Shown here piece after piece: positions 1-8,254 of a stretch of 64,000 bases of DNA; within the stretch, counting starts at the first letter, position 1; the number at the start of each line of letters is the position of its first letter. A program made the position numbers and the translations under genes. Where the stretch lies: NCBI RefSeq assembly GCF_013366925.1, contig NZ_JAALDK010000001.1, positions 5,139,165-5,203,164 on the forward strand. The letters are read 5' to 3'. The stretch comes from Paraburkholderia youngii. Its GTDB lineage: Bacteria > Pseudomonadota > Gammaproteobacteria > Burkholderiales > Burkholderiaceae. Below the pieces are notes generated by a model. It was not told the DNA's origin. It searched no databases and saw only the letters and a list, made by a program, of their open reading frames with translations.

Positions 1-674
1 TCGGCGCGCCGGAACAACGCAACCAGCGCAAACGACACCACGAGGTAAATTAACGCCGCGAGCCCGAACGCGTTGAACGACTGGTAGGTCGCCGAGTTCA
101 CATCGCGCGCGACCTTCAGGATGTCGGGCACCGTGGCCGTGAACGCGACCGTCGTCGCGTGCAGCATCAGGATCACTTCGTTACTGTACAACGGCAGCGC
201 GCGACGCAGCGCGGACGGTATCACAATGCGCCGGTACATCGTGAACCAGCTCATGCCATAGGCGCGCGCCGCCTCGACTTCGCCATGCGAGGTCGAGCGG
301 ATCGCGCCCGCGAAAATCTCGGTCGTGTACGCGCAGGTGTTCAACGCGAACGCGAGGATCGCGCAGTGAAAGCCGCTGCGAAAGAACGCGTCGAGCAGAC
401 TGTGCGCGCGCACGAACGCGAGGCTGTACACGCCGGTGTAGATCAACAGCAGCTGCACGTAGAGCGGCGTGCCGCGAAATACGTAGGTGTACAGACGTAC
501 CGGCGTCGACAGCCAGCGCTTCTTCGACACGCGCGCGACCGCGAGCGGCACCGCGCACACGAAGCCGATCGCGATCGACGCGACCAGCAGCCACAGCGTG
601 ACCGCGAGACCCGACAGGCGTTGCCCGTCCCAGAACAGATACGCCTTCCAGAATTGATTGAGGATATCGATCAT
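1..674 (-). CDS. hisM: Polar amino-acid ABC transporter permease, HisM type (partial)
   Basis: Inner-membrane permease half of a histidine/lysine/arginine/ornithine-type ABC importer. The frame starts at ATG 674 (MIDILNQFWKAYL) and runs off the left edge after about 224 codons, so the C-terminus is missing. Diagnostic stretches are FRGTPLYVQLLLIYTGVYS near residue 65 and the cytoplasmic EAA loop EVEAARAYGMSWFTMYRRIV, which contacts the ATPase. It begins 5 nt after the hisQ stop, so the two permeases are co-transcribed and should form a heterodimer; the ATPase gene would be expected past the left edge. Which basic amino acid is carried cannot be told from sequence. The frame is open to the edge and so shows as a partial gene. 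Confidence 0.9.
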   Translation of the reverse strand, partial: MIDILNQFWKAYLFWDGQRLSGLAVTLWLLVASIAIGFVCAVPLAVARVSKKRWLSTPVRLYTYVFRGTPLYVQLLLIYTGVYSLAFVRAHSLLDAFFRSGFHCAILAFALNTCAYTTEIFAGAIRSTSHGEVEAARAYGMSWFTMYRRIVIPSALRRALPLYSNEVILMLHATTVAFTATVPDILKVARDVNSATYQSFNAFGLAALIYLVVSFALVALFRRA

Positions 675-679
675 GACGT

Positions 680-1381
680 TCAGAGCTCCGCGTGTCGCAC
701 GCCGATCGAATAGCGGCGGTTCAGCCAGATCAGCGCGACGTTCGAGACGGTGGTGATCGCCAGATAGATCAGCGCGGCGACGAGGATGAAGAAGAACATG
801 TTGAAGGTGCTCTTGCCGGCGTCCTGCGCGGCTTTGACGACGTCGGCGAGACCGATGATCGACACGAGCGCGGTGGCCTTCACGAGCACCTGCCAGTTGT
901 TGCCGATGCCGGGCAGCGCGAAGCGCATCATCTGCGGAAACAGGATGCGGGTGAACACGCGCACGCCGCTCATCCCGTACGCGCTGCCCGCTTCGAGTTG
1001 GCCGCGCGGCACCGCGAGAAAGGCGCCGCGGAAGGTTTCGGTGAAGTACGCGCCGTAGATGAAGCCGAGCGTCAGCACGCCGGCCACGAATGGATCGATG
1101 TCGAACTGCGGCAGATCGAGCGCGTCGGTCAGATCGTTGACCGCCATCTGGATGCTGTAGAACAGCAGCAGCATCAGCACGAGGTCGGGCACCGAGCGGA
1201 TCAGCGTCGTGTAGCCGGTCGCGATGGCCCGCAGGGGCCGGTTGAACGAGAGTTTCGCCGCCGCGCCCGCGAGGCCGAGCAACACAGCGGCCGCGAGCGA
1301 CAGGACGGACAGCTCGATCGTCTGCAGCGTGCCGGCGAGCAGCACGGGACCAAAGCCGTATAGGAACACGCGTGTCTCCAT
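680..1381 (-). CDS. hisQ: Polar amino-acid ABC transporter permease, HisQ type
   Basis: A 233-aa inner-membrane permease of the HisQ/ArtQ family, partner of the hisM gene that follows. I start it at ATG 1381 (METRVFLYGFGPVLLAGTL); the frame stays open to 1459, but the extra N-terminal residues are Pro/Arg-rich and unlike the family. The typical early motif TLIRSVPDLVLMLLLFYSIQ and the EAA loop (QLEAGSAYGMSGVRVFTRI) are present, with about five hydrophobic segments. No periplasmic binding-protein gene lies directly upstream: 279 bp of non-coding sequence separates it from the patatin gene, so either this operon begins with hisQ or the binding protein is on the other side. Confidence 0.9.
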   Translation of the reverse strand: METRVFLYGFGPVLLAGTLQTIELSVLSLAAAVLLGLAGAAAKLSFNRPLRAIATGYTTLIRSVPDLVLMLLLFYSIQMAVNDLTDALDLPQFDIDPFVAGVLTLGFIYGAYFTETFRGAFLAVPRGQLEAGSAYGMSGVRVFTRILFPQMMRFALPGIGNNWQVLVKATALVSIIGLADVVKAAQDAGKSTFNMFFFILVAALIYLAITTVSNVALIWLNRRYSIGVRHAEL

Positions 1382-1660
1382 CCAGGTTCGTTGAATTGGC
1401 GCGGATGGCGGCAGCTTCGTGGGCGGCTCGCTGCTCCGGCATGGCGCGGAGTCTCGCAAGCGGAAATCAATTTCTCAAATCCCGGGCGGGTGGCTTGCTG
1501 CGACGCAGCATGGCGCTGCCGGCGCGCGCGGAACGCTCGTAGCGCTTGGTATCACGAGGGTTATCGTTTTGTCAGGTGTGCGGCGCGCGCCTGGCCGCGC
1601 CGCGATTTCGCAAAGTTCGGGTCGCTTTTTCGATAGGCCGCGGCGACGAACAAGCCGCGC

Positions 1661-2614
1661 TCATTCGAGCGCGAGCCGAGCGCGAATCGCCGGCAGCATG
1701 TGTTCGACCGCCGCGCGCCCCTCCTCGATGGCCGGCGCCGCGCGATGAAAATCGAAGATGCCCATGCCGCCCAGACGCGGCTGGATCAGGATATCGGCCG
1801 GTTCGCCCGCGAGCCGGCTGCGCGTGATGCGCACCTGCATGATGTCGATGCTTTGCGCGATCGAGCTCAACATCGACGGCACGTGCGCGCTCGGCTTCGG
1901 CGGCACGCGCACGTCGTCGCTGGCGCTCGCTTCGGCTGGCGCCAACCAGCGCGGCCACGGCTTGCCGTTGCGGCGCAGCGCGACGGGCGGCGGCGCGGTG
2001 GGATCGAGCGCGGGCGTTTCGATGACCGGGCCGCCGAAGTCGCGGCCGTTCAGGATGTCGTTGTTCAGATCGATCGCGATCACGCAGTCCGCACGCATGC
2101 CGCGCGCGACCGACACCGGCACCGGGTTGCACAGCCCACCGTCGACGAGCCACACGCCGTTGTGCCACACCGGCGTGAAGATGCCCGGAATCGCAATCGA
2201 CGCGCGCACCGAGTCGACCGTGCTGCCGTCCTGCAGCCAGATTTCGCGGCCCGTGTCGAGTTCGGTCGCGACTGCCGCGAACGGCATGTTCAGTTGCGCG
2301 ATCGAGCGGCCTGCGAATTTGTCGGCGAATAGCTGGATCACCTTGCGCCCGCCGAGCAGGCCGCCCGAGATGCGCAAATCGAGCAGCCGCACCACGGTCT
2401 GCCACGTGAGACGCGACACCCACTCCTCGAGCCAGTCGAGATCGCCGTTCGCATAGACCGCGCCGACCAGCGCGCCGATCGACGTGCCGCACACGACGTC
2501 GGGCTTGATGCCCGCGTCTTGCAGCGCGCGAATCGCGCCGATATGCGCCCAGCCGCGCGCGGCGCCGCCTCCCAACACCAGCCCGATCCGGCTGTATCGA
2601 CGTCGACGTATCAT
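1661..2614 (-). CDS. Patatin-like phospholipase family protein (RssA-like)
   Basis: A 317-aa Ser-Asp lipid acyl hydrolase of the patatin/RssA type. The oxyanion-hole glycine motif GGGAARG is at residues 15-21, the nucleophile elbow GTSIG places Ser45, and the second catalytic residue is Asp158 in VDGG. The fold core (residues 8-210) is complete. A basic, proline-rich insertion (about 205-245) precedes the C-terminal part. There is no signal peptide, so it is probably cytoplasmic or membrane-associated; the substrate is not predictable. It lies 59 nt downstream of the BamE-like lipoprotein gene in the same direction, so they may share a transcript. Confidence 0.88.
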   Translation of the reverse strand: MIRRRRYSRIGLVLGGGAARGWAHIGAIRALQDAGIKPDVVCGTSIGALVGAVYANGDLDWLEEWVSRLTWQTVVRLLDLRISGGLLGGRKVIQLFADKFAGRSIAQLNMPFAAVATELDTGREIWLQDGSTVDSVRASIAIPGIFTPVWHNGVWLVDGGLCNPVPVSVARGMRADCVIAIDLNNDILNGRDFGGPVIETPALDPTAPPPVALRRNGKPWPRWLAPAEASASDDVRVPPKPSAHVPSMLSSIAQSIDIMQVRITRSRLAGEPADILIQPRLGGMGIFDFHRAAPAIEEGRAAVEHMLPAIRARLALE

Positions 2615-2673
2615 GCGTACCCCGCTCTTTCGGCCCGCTTATCCGGGCGTCTTCTAATCGACATTCTTCCCAC

Positions 2674-3225
2674 CTATCGCCCACGAATCACGTCCGAGCG
2701 TGACGTGGTGTACACCCTCTGGTTCCGGTCGAAGTGAACGTTGAAGATGCCTTCCTCGGTCACGCCGCCTTCGCGCCATTTCCAGCTCCACACGGTTTCC
2801 GGCTTCAGCGGAAACACCGCGACCTGTCCAGGCTTACCAAGCAATCGACGCACCTCGTCCTCGGTCATGCCGGAGCGGATTTTCGCGAAGTTGTCCGCGG
2901 TCAGCACCTGCGTGATCGCCTGCAGCTTGCCGTCGCGATCGATGTCGACCATGTAGGTGTTCAGGCCTTGCGGACCGCGCGGATACTCGAAGCGCTTCGA
3001 GCCGTCGGTAAAGGTGCGGGTGGTTTCGGGCTTGCCCATCTGCGCGAGGACTTGCGCTTCGGTCGTGACGCCCGGCGTCATATTCTTGAGCAACAACGCG
3101 TCCGGTTTGACCGCGTTGAAAAAGTCCTTGAGTTTTTGCACGGCTTGATCGCTCTGCTGTTGGTCGCAGCCGGTCAGCGCAACGCACGCTATTAGCAGCG
3201 TGACGCCCAGCGGTTTGAGGCTCAC
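2674..3225 (-). CDS. BamE/SmpA-OmlA-like outer-membrane lipoprotein with two repeats
   Basis: A lipoprotein of 183 aa if translation starts at GTG 3225, which has AGGA about 6-8 nt upstream; an ATG at 3252 would add nine residues (PRIRTGNE) that spoil the signal peptide. The signal segment ends in the lipobox LTGC. The mature part holds two BamE/SmpA-like modules, each with the family pattern G-M/V-T-x-x-x-V-x-x-x-x-G-K-P: the first around MTPGVTTEAQVLAQMGKP and the second around RSGMTEDEVRRLLGKPG. Canonical BamE has one module and about 110 aa, so this is a tandem relative rather than BamE itself. Probably periplasmic, anchored to the outer membrane; function unknown. Confidence 0.82.
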   Translation of the reverse strand: MSLKPLGVTLLIACVALTGCDQQQSDQAVQKLKDFFNAVKPDALLLKNMTPGVTTEAQVLAQMGKPETTRTFTDGSKRFEYPRGPQGLNTYMVDIDRDGKLQAITQVLTADNFAKIRSGMTEDEVRRLLGKPGQVAVFPLKPETVWSWKWREGGVTEEGIFNVHFDRNQRVYTTSRSDVIRGR

Positions 3226-3414
3226 TTCGTTTCCTGTCCGGATGCGCGGCATCTAAAGTTGCTGCGCATGGCCGGTCTGTAGTGTGTACTACAAGGATAA
3301 CCGCGCGCGGAGAAAACCGCGAGCAACGCAGGCGCGACGAGTGCGGCTACGCACGCAACGTGTTGCGCGCAGCGCTAAAAGATCGGCTGGGATCGGTCGA
3401 AATGGGCAAGCCAG

Positions 3415-3447
3415 AAGCAAAAAGGCGACGCTGTGTGCAGCGTCGCC
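3415..3447 (-). terminator. Rho-independent terminator, minus strand
   Basis: A perfect 10-bp stem (3424-3433 with 3438-3447, loop TGTG). Read on the minus strand it is followed by TTTTTGCTT. The nearest upstream minus-strand gene ends at 3773, about 325 bp earlier. On the plus strand it lacks a T-run. Confidence 0.75.
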
Positions 3448-3731
3448 ATGTCGGTCGATACGATCAACCGGAAGTGACGGCGGCTCATCAGCCGCCTTGC
3501 GCGAAGCACCGCGGACGACGCGCAGCGGCCTGCTCCAGACGAAGCGATGAGCAACCTTGGCTACTCACCTTGCGCCATCGCCGAATGACAAACCGCTGCC
3601 TTTTACGGCCGCCCTGGTCCCTCGATAAGCCTTCCAGATGCCGATAATCTAAACGCATCGGAGGCTTTCGACGAGAGCGCGTTTACACCGAATTGGCAGA
3701 AGATTCGCGCGGTGCGAAAGGGGCGCAGGCT

Positions 3732-3769
3732 GGCCGGCCCCCGGAAGGCCGGCCCCCGGATAGCCGGCC
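3732..3769. repeat. 15-bp GC-rich tandem repeat, 2.5 copies
   Basis: The unit GGCCGGCCCCCGGA plus A or T occurs at 3732-3746 and 3747-3761, with a partial copy at 3762-3769. It sits 3 bp past the stop of the rhodanese gene and can fold as AGGCCGGC...GCCGGCCT. It may act as a transcript-end hairpin, but no T-run follows. Confidence 0.6.
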
Positions 3770-3772
3770 TCT

Positions 3773-5374
3773 TCAAATCACCCGGAAGCCGTGCGTGCCG
3801 TCGCGCGCCAGTTGCGCGACGAGCCCATGCTCCCACTCCAGATACGCGCTCATCGCTTCGCGCGCGTTCTCCGTGCCCTCATATGGCCGCTGATAACGAT
3901 CGATCCGCGGCGACGCCATCCGCGTGCCGCCCGACTCTACCGGCAAGCCCGCGTCGATCCACGCGCGCGTGCCGCCGCGCAGCACCTGCACCGGCCGCTC
4001 GGTCGCCGCGGCGAGTTCCGGTGCGACGAAGCGCGCGAGCACGTCGCTGCCGCACGTCACCACATAGCGCTTCGCATCGGGCAGCGTGCGCAGCGCGTCG
4101 GCGAGCTGGCTGCGGATCACGAACCATGCGCCCGGAATGTGCCGCTTCAGATAATTCGTGCTGCTCGTGAAGTCGAGCACGACGGTTCCCGGCGACTGCA
4201 GCAGCGCCACAAGCTCGGCCGGCTCGATGTCGTCGACGTCGGGTGGCGTGACCGCGTTGCGCGCGAGCGGCGCCACGCCCTTCTCGGCGAAATCGCCCGC
4301 CGTCAGGCCATCGACCACGAACACCTCGACGTTCATTTGCGCGAGCCACGATGCGGTCATGTTCGCGCGCACGCCGTCGCTGTCCGCGAGGATCACACGC
4401 GCGCCGCGCACCGTCACGAACAGGTCGGTTTCCTGCACGAGCTGGCCGCCAGGCGCGCTGCGAAAGCCTGGCACGTGGCCCGCCTCGTATTCCTCGGGCG
4501 TGCGCACATCGAAGCGATACACGGTGCGCACCGCCTCGTCGGCCCAGCGGCGCGCTTCGTCGCGCGAGGTGCGGCGCACGCGCGCCCGGTCGGCAAGCGC
4601 GCGCGCGCCGTCGGCCGCCGCGAGACGGGATACGTCGTCGACCGCGCCTTCGACGCGCCGCGTGCTGCCATGCGCGAGCGGCTGGCCGGCGAGCGTCCAG
4701 CCCATCGTGCCGTTGCGCAGCGCGGCCACCGGATTGGGTACGCCCGCGTTGATCAGCGACTGCGCGCCGATGATGCTTCGCGTGCGTCCCGCGCAATTGA
4801 CGATGATGCGCGTGGCCGGATCCGGCGCGAGCTGCCGCGCGCGCAACACCAGCTCCGCGCCCGGCACGCTGATGCTGCCGGGGATGTTCATGGTCTGAAA
4901 CTCGTCGAAGCGACGCGCGTCGAGCACCACGACATCCGCCTCGCGATCGAGCAGCGCCTGCACCTGCTGCGCGGACAGCGACGGCGTATGACGCACGCTT
5001 TCGACCAGTTCGCCGAAGGCCTTGCTCGGCACGTTGACATCCTTGAACAACTCGCCGCCCGCTTCGCGCCAGCCCTGCAGACCGCCTTCGAGCAATGCGA
5101 CGTTGCTATAGCCGAGCTCGTCGAGGCGCTCGGCCGCGCGCCTCGCGAGCCCTTCGCCGGCATCGAACACGACGATCGGCACGGCGAGGCGCGGCAGCCG
5201 CAGCGGCGCATCGAGTTCGAGCCGCGACAGTGGCAGATTGGCGGCGAACAACGGATGACTGCGCGCGTGCGGATCTTCCTCACGCACGTCGACGAGCGCG
5301 ATCTCCTCGCGGTCGAGCAATGCGTGGCACACGTCCTGGAACGACCGGGTACGAAACTCTTTGACGACATTCAT
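3773..5374 (-). CDS. Four-domain rhodanese (sulfurtransferase-like) protein
   Basis: A 533-aa cytoplasmic protein from ATG 5374, preceded by GGAG about 12 nt upstream; the 18 codons further 5' look non-coding. It contains four rhodanese modules in tandem. At the active-site loop, module 1 has Asp71 (FDAGEGLA), module 2 has Cys194 (NCAGRTRS), module 3 has Asp331 (ADSDGVRA) and module 4 has Cys441 (TCGSDVLA). Modules 2 and 4 therefore keep the sulfur-carrying cysteine and 1 and 3 do not. Rhodaneses transfer sulfane sulfur to thiols, cyanide or carrier proteins; the acceptor here is unknown. It is divergent from the luciferase-family gene at 5712. I infer a sulfur-trafficking role from the family only. 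Confidence 0.88.
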   Translation of the reverse strand: MNVVKEFRTRSFQDVCHALLDREEIALVDVREEDPHARSHPLFAANLPLSRLELDAPLRLPRLAVPIVVFDAGEGLARRAAERLDELGYSNVALLEGGLQGWREAGGELFKDVNVPSKAFGELVESVRHTPSLSAQQVQALLDREADVVVLDARRFDEFQTMNIPGSISVPGAELVLRARQLAPDPATRIIVNCAGRTRSIIGAQSLINAGVPNPVAALRNGTMGWTLAGQPLAHGSTRRVEGAVDDVSRLAAADGARALADRARVRRTSRDEARRWADEAVRTVYRFDVRTPEEYEAGHVPGFRSAPGGQLVQETDLFVTVRGARVILADSDGVRANMTASWLAQMNVEVFVVDGLTAGDFAEKGVAPLARNAVTPPDVDDIEPAELVALLQSPGTVVLDFTSSTNYLKRHIPGAWFVIRSQLADALRTLPDAKRYVVTCGSDVLARFVAPELAAATERPVQVLRGGTRAWIDAGLPVESGGTRMASPRIDRYQRPYEGTENAREAMSAYLEWEHGLVAQLARDGTHGFRVI

Positions 5375-5711
5375 GGGATCGGGAACTCCTTCGCTACATT
5401 CCAGATTTCGGGCGACGCGTCGCGTCACCGTACCGAATACTTAAACCGTACACTCGAATTTCGATCGGCGCACGGTCACTCGTTGGATTGCTTATTCGAC
5501 CGCACTGCGAATGCGAAGCACCGCCGCGCGAACACGCTACGCAAGCGCAATTTCCGCGCCACGCATCGCCTCTCGTCGCGGCTCGTCGCGCCTCACCAGC
5601 GCTGGCGACCCTTCCGCCGTCAGGGGCATCGCCGGGCCGCCAGCAGAAAAGCCGCCGCTTTGCCACAATGCTCCATCGCGCGAAAGCGCCGCCCATCGCT
5701 ATCAATAGACA
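5375..5711. other. 337-bp divergent intergenic region
   Basis: It separates the divergently read rhodanese and LLM oxidoreductase genes and must carry both promoters. I see no gene, no convincing -35/-10 pair and no strong inverted repeat. The short plus-strand frames inside it are Arg/Ala-rich shadows. Confidence 0.5.
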
Positions 5712-6707
5712 ATGATCCCCTTCTCGGTTCTCGATCTTTCGCCGGTCACCGCGGGTGCCACGCCCGCTGATGCGTTCAGGAACACACTGTCACTCGCGCA
5801 GCACGCGGAAAAACTGAATTACAAGCGTTACTGGCTCGCCGAGCATCACAACATGACCGGCATCGCGAGCGCGGCGACCTCGGTCGTGATCGGCTACGTG
5901 GCCGGCGGCACGAAGACGATTCGTGTCGGCTCGGGCGGCATCATGCTGCCGAACCATGCGCCGCTCGTGATCGCTGAACAGTTCGGCACGCTCGCGTCGC
6001 TGTATCCGGGCCGGATCGATCTCGGCCTCGGCCGCGCGCCCGGCACCGATCAGACCACCGCCCGCGCGCTGCGCCGCGACCTGCAGGCGAGCGCCGAAAC
6101 CTTCCCCGACGATGTCGTCGAATTGCAACGCTACTTCGCCGAACCGGTCGCGGGCCAGCGCATTCGCGCGGTGCCGGGCGCGGGCCTGAATGTGCCGCTG
6201 TGGCTGCTCGGCTCGTCGCTGTACAGCGCGCAACTGGCCGCGGCGCTCGGGCTGCCGTTCGCGTTCGCGTCGCACTTCGCGCCCGATTACATGATGAGCG
6301 CGCTACAGGTGTATCGCTCGCAGTTCCGGCCGTCCGCGACGCTGGCGAAACCGTATGCGATGGTCGGCGTCAATCTGTTCGCCGCCGACACGAACGACGA
6401 AGCCGCGCGCCTCTTTACGTCGCTGCAGCAGCAGTTCATCAATCTGCGGCGCGGCACGCCGGGGCAATTGCAGCCACCGGTCGAGCGGCTCGACGCATCG
6501 GAGATGGAGCTCAACAACGTCGCGCGAGCGCTCGCGTGCACGGTGCTCGGCGATCGCGACGCGATCCGCGAAGGTCTGCAATCGATCATCGAGCAGACCG
6601 GCGCGAACGAGTTGATGCTGACCGCGCAGATTTACGATCACGAAGCGCGGCTGCGCTCGTTCGAGATCGGCGCCGAGGTGCGCGATGAATTGATGGCGGT
6701 CGAATAA
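5712..6707 (+). CDS. LLM-class flavin-dependent oxidoreductase (MsnO8-type)
   Basis: A 331-aa bacterial-luciferase-like flavin oxidoreductase. The opening [14 protein letters not shown], the WLAEHHNM stretch (about residues 42-49), [20 protein letters not shown] (about 72-91) and [14 protein letters not shown] (about 98-111) are typical of the single-component LLM group that uses FMN and a reductase-supplied flavin. The full expected length is present. The substrate cannot be told. It is monocistronic: divergent from the rhodanese gene and followed by a bidirectional terminator shared with the convergent SDR. Confidence 0.9.
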   Translation: MIPFSVLDLSPVTAGATPADAFRNTLSLAQHAEKLNYKRYWLAEHHNMTGIASAATSVVIGYVAGGTKTIRVGSGGIMLPNHAPLVIAEQFGTLASLYPGRIDLGLGRAPGTDQTTARALRRDLQASAETFPDDVVELQRYFAEPVAGQRIRAVPGAGLNVPLWLLGSSLYSAQLAAALGLPFAFASHFAPDYMMSALQVYRSQFRPSATLAKPYAMVGVNLFAADTNDEAARLFTSLQQQFINLRRGTPGQLQPPVERLDASEMELNNVARALACTVLGDRDAIREGLQSIIEQTGANELMLTAQIYDHEARLRSFEIGAEVRDELMAVE

Positions 6708-6749
6708 ACGCTTCGCGAACCGATCGGCCGACACGGCCACGCACGAAAA

Positions 6750-6780
6750 AAGGGCGGCTCATGGCGAGCCGCCCTTGTCT
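6750..6780. terminator. Bidirectional rho-independent terminator
   Basis: An 11-bp perfect stem, AAGGGCGGCTC (6750-6760) with GAGCCGCCCTT (6766-6776), with a 5-nt loop. It is followed by GTCTTTTG and preceded by CGAAAAA. It lies between the convergent LLM and SDR genes and probably serves both. Confidence 0.85.
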
Positions 6781-6829
6781 TTTGCACTGAATTGGACCAG
6801 TCGCATGAGAAGCCGGCCCCGGCGTGGCT

Positions 6830-7621
6830 CTAGAAGGCGCTCTTTACAACGCCCCCGTCGGCCCGCAACGCAGCTCCCGTGATGGCCGACGAAAGCGGAC
6901 TCGCGATATAGGCCACCAGCGACGCGACTTCCTGCGGCGAACCAAATCTCTTGATCAGCGAGGTGGGACGGACCTTCTCGAAGAACTCTTTTTCGAACTC
7001 TTCGAACGATTTGCCGTCGGCCTTGGCAAGGGTCTCCACGAATTCACCGACTCCCCGCGATTTCGTCGGCCCCGGCAACACGCTATTGACTGTAATGCCG
7101 GTGCCGGCAACGGCTTCGGCGAGTCCGCGCGCGACCGCCAGCTGCGCGGTTTTCGTCATCCCGTAGTGAATCATTTCAGCTGGGATCTGCACCGCGCTTT
7201 CGCTCGAAATGAAAATGATGCGCCCCCAGTTGGCCTGCCTCATCGCAGGCAGATACAGGCGAGCGAGGCGTACCCCGCTCAACACGTTGACATCGAAGAA
7301 CCGCTGCCAGTCCGCGTCGGAGATCTCCTCAAACGGCTTGGGCTCGAAGATGCCGAGGTTGTTGACCAGAATTTCCACGCCGGGGTAGCGTCGCGCGAGT
7401 TCTTCTGCTGAAGCAGCGGTACTGAGATCGCCGGCAAATCCTTGCACGTCGCCGCCCGTCTGCGCTTTCAACTGCGCGACCACGTCATCCACGGACGACT
7501 GCAAGCGGCCGTTCACGATTACACGAGCTCCCTCCTGCGCCAACGTGCTGGCGATAGCGAGACCGATGCCGGCTGTGCTGCCGCTCACCAGTGCGAGTTT
7601 GCCTGTCAGGTTCAAGTCCAT
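6830..7621 (-). CDS. SDR-family NAD(P)-dependent oxidoreductase
   Basis: A classical short-chain dehydrogenase of 263 aa from ATG 7621, which has AAAGGAAA about 10 nt upstream; the frame extends to 7720, but those 33 residues precede the fold. The dinucleotide loop is SGSTAGIG (13-20, Ser for the usual Thr), followed by NNLG (87-90, in place of NNAG), catalytic Ser140, Tyr153 and Lys157 (YGMTK), and a C-terminal substrate-loop insertion rich in Phe/Glu/Lys (about 205-225). Substrate unknown. Single gene, convergent with the LLM gene. Confidence 0.9.
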   Translation of the reverse strand: MDLNLTGKLALVSGSTAGIGLAIASTLAQEGARVIVNGRLQSSVDDVVAQLKAQTGGDVQGFAGDLSTAASAEELARRYPGVEILVNNLGIFEPKPFEEISDADWQRFFDVNVLSGVRLARLYLPAMRQANWGRIIFISSESAVQIPAEMIHYGMTKTAQLAVARGLAEAVAGTGITVNSVLPGPTKSRGVGEFVETLAKADGKSFEEFEKEFFEKVRPTSLIKRFGSPQEVASLVAYIASPLSSAITGAALRADGGVVKSAF

Positions 7622-7980
7622 GGGTGATTTCCTTTCAATGGATGAATTAAAAATCGGGACGCCGGGTACCAGCTCGCTTTCGAACAGCAAAAAGACTAGA
7701 TGATCTGACGGAAATGGCAACGCACATGAGTGACAGGCGGACAGTGACGCAGGCAGGCCTGAAGTACCGTGTACGAGCAGGAAAACGAGGCCATGTCAGC
7801 GATTTTCCGACTTCGTTTGACCAGGTGATGGTCGCGCCCAAACTCGCATCATCGTGATTCACCTTGGGACGCGCTCTGCACAGACTACGCGCGGATGGCA
7901 TGACATGTGCGTACCGTCAGCGAGCAGCCGGCCGCTTGAATGTTCTACAACCCTCTTGTTCTTGTTCGAGGAGACACCCA
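7622..7980. other. 359-bp region upstream of the GG-leader peptide gene
   Basis: It holds the promoter of the SDR gene (minus) and that of the small peptide gene (plus). An 84-codon minus-strand frame at 7647-7901 has no recognisable start signal or similarity and is not called. No terminator or strong repeat was seen. Confidence 0.45.
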
Positions 7981-8181
7981 ATGAACACACTGACCATCGA
8001 CGACATCCAGAACTGTGCGGAACTGGATCGCCAGGAGATGACCACCATTCAAGGTGGCCGGATGAAACTACCCGGCCAGCACGTCGGCTCCATTCTCACG
8101 AGCGCTGATGGCGACCCTGTCGGCGTCTATGTAGACGGCGTGCTGCAGAACTCCGTTACCGACGGCTTCTACCACGGCTGA
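7981..8181 (+). CDS. Small secreted-peptide precursor with double-glycine leader
   Basis: A 66-aa precursor. It starts at ATG 7981 with GAGGAG about 8-13 nt upstream. The N-terminal 26 residues fit the double-glycine leader used for export by peptidase-C39 ABC transporters: an acidic amphipathic helix with ELDRQEM, then IQGG (Gly25-Gly26). Cleavage would release a 40-residue peptide rich in Gly, Asp and Val (ending TDGFYHG) without cysteines. No C39 transporter, immunity gene or modifying enzyme is adjacent; the neighbours are an SDR and a LysR regulator. The role could be bacteriocin-like, signalling or structural, and is unknown. Confidence 0.72.
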   Translation: MNTLTIDDIQNCAELDRQEMTTIQGGRMKLPGQHVGSILTSADGDPVGVYVDGVLQNSVTDGFYHG

Positions 8182-8254
8182 CAGCAAGGCGGCGCGCAGC
8201 CCTGCGCGCCCCGATGCCGCGGATGTGGCCAGTGCGTGCGTGAAAAAGCGCTCG

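Larger units (their letters stand above)
3226..3772. other. 547-bp gene-free region with a minus-strand terminator and a GC-rich tandem repeat
   Basis: No convincing gene. The open frames here lack ribosome sites and have compositions typical of GC-rich shadow frames. It contains a strong minus-oriented hairpin with a T-run (3415-3447), a second hairpin GGCGGCT-CATC-AGCCGCC at about 3480-3497, and a 15-bp tandem repeat at 3732-3769 next to the rhodanese stop codon. The minus strand between 3448 and about 3700 could be a long 3' UTR or a small RNA (see findings). Confidence 0.6.

Noticed and set aside
3478..3500. CTGATGA within a hairpin on the minus strand, resembling a hammerhead ribozyme core
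   Set aside because: The bases lie in a simple stem-loop (GGCGGCT-GATG-AGCCGCC) and the required GAAA and three-stem layout are absent.
3791..5770. A 659-codon open frame antisense to the rhodanese gene, and similar long frames antisense to hutU, hutH, cox and bcs genes
   Set aside because: Arg/His/Ala-rich compositions, no ribosome sites and no recognisable domains; such frames are expected opposite GC-rich genes with strong third-position bias.
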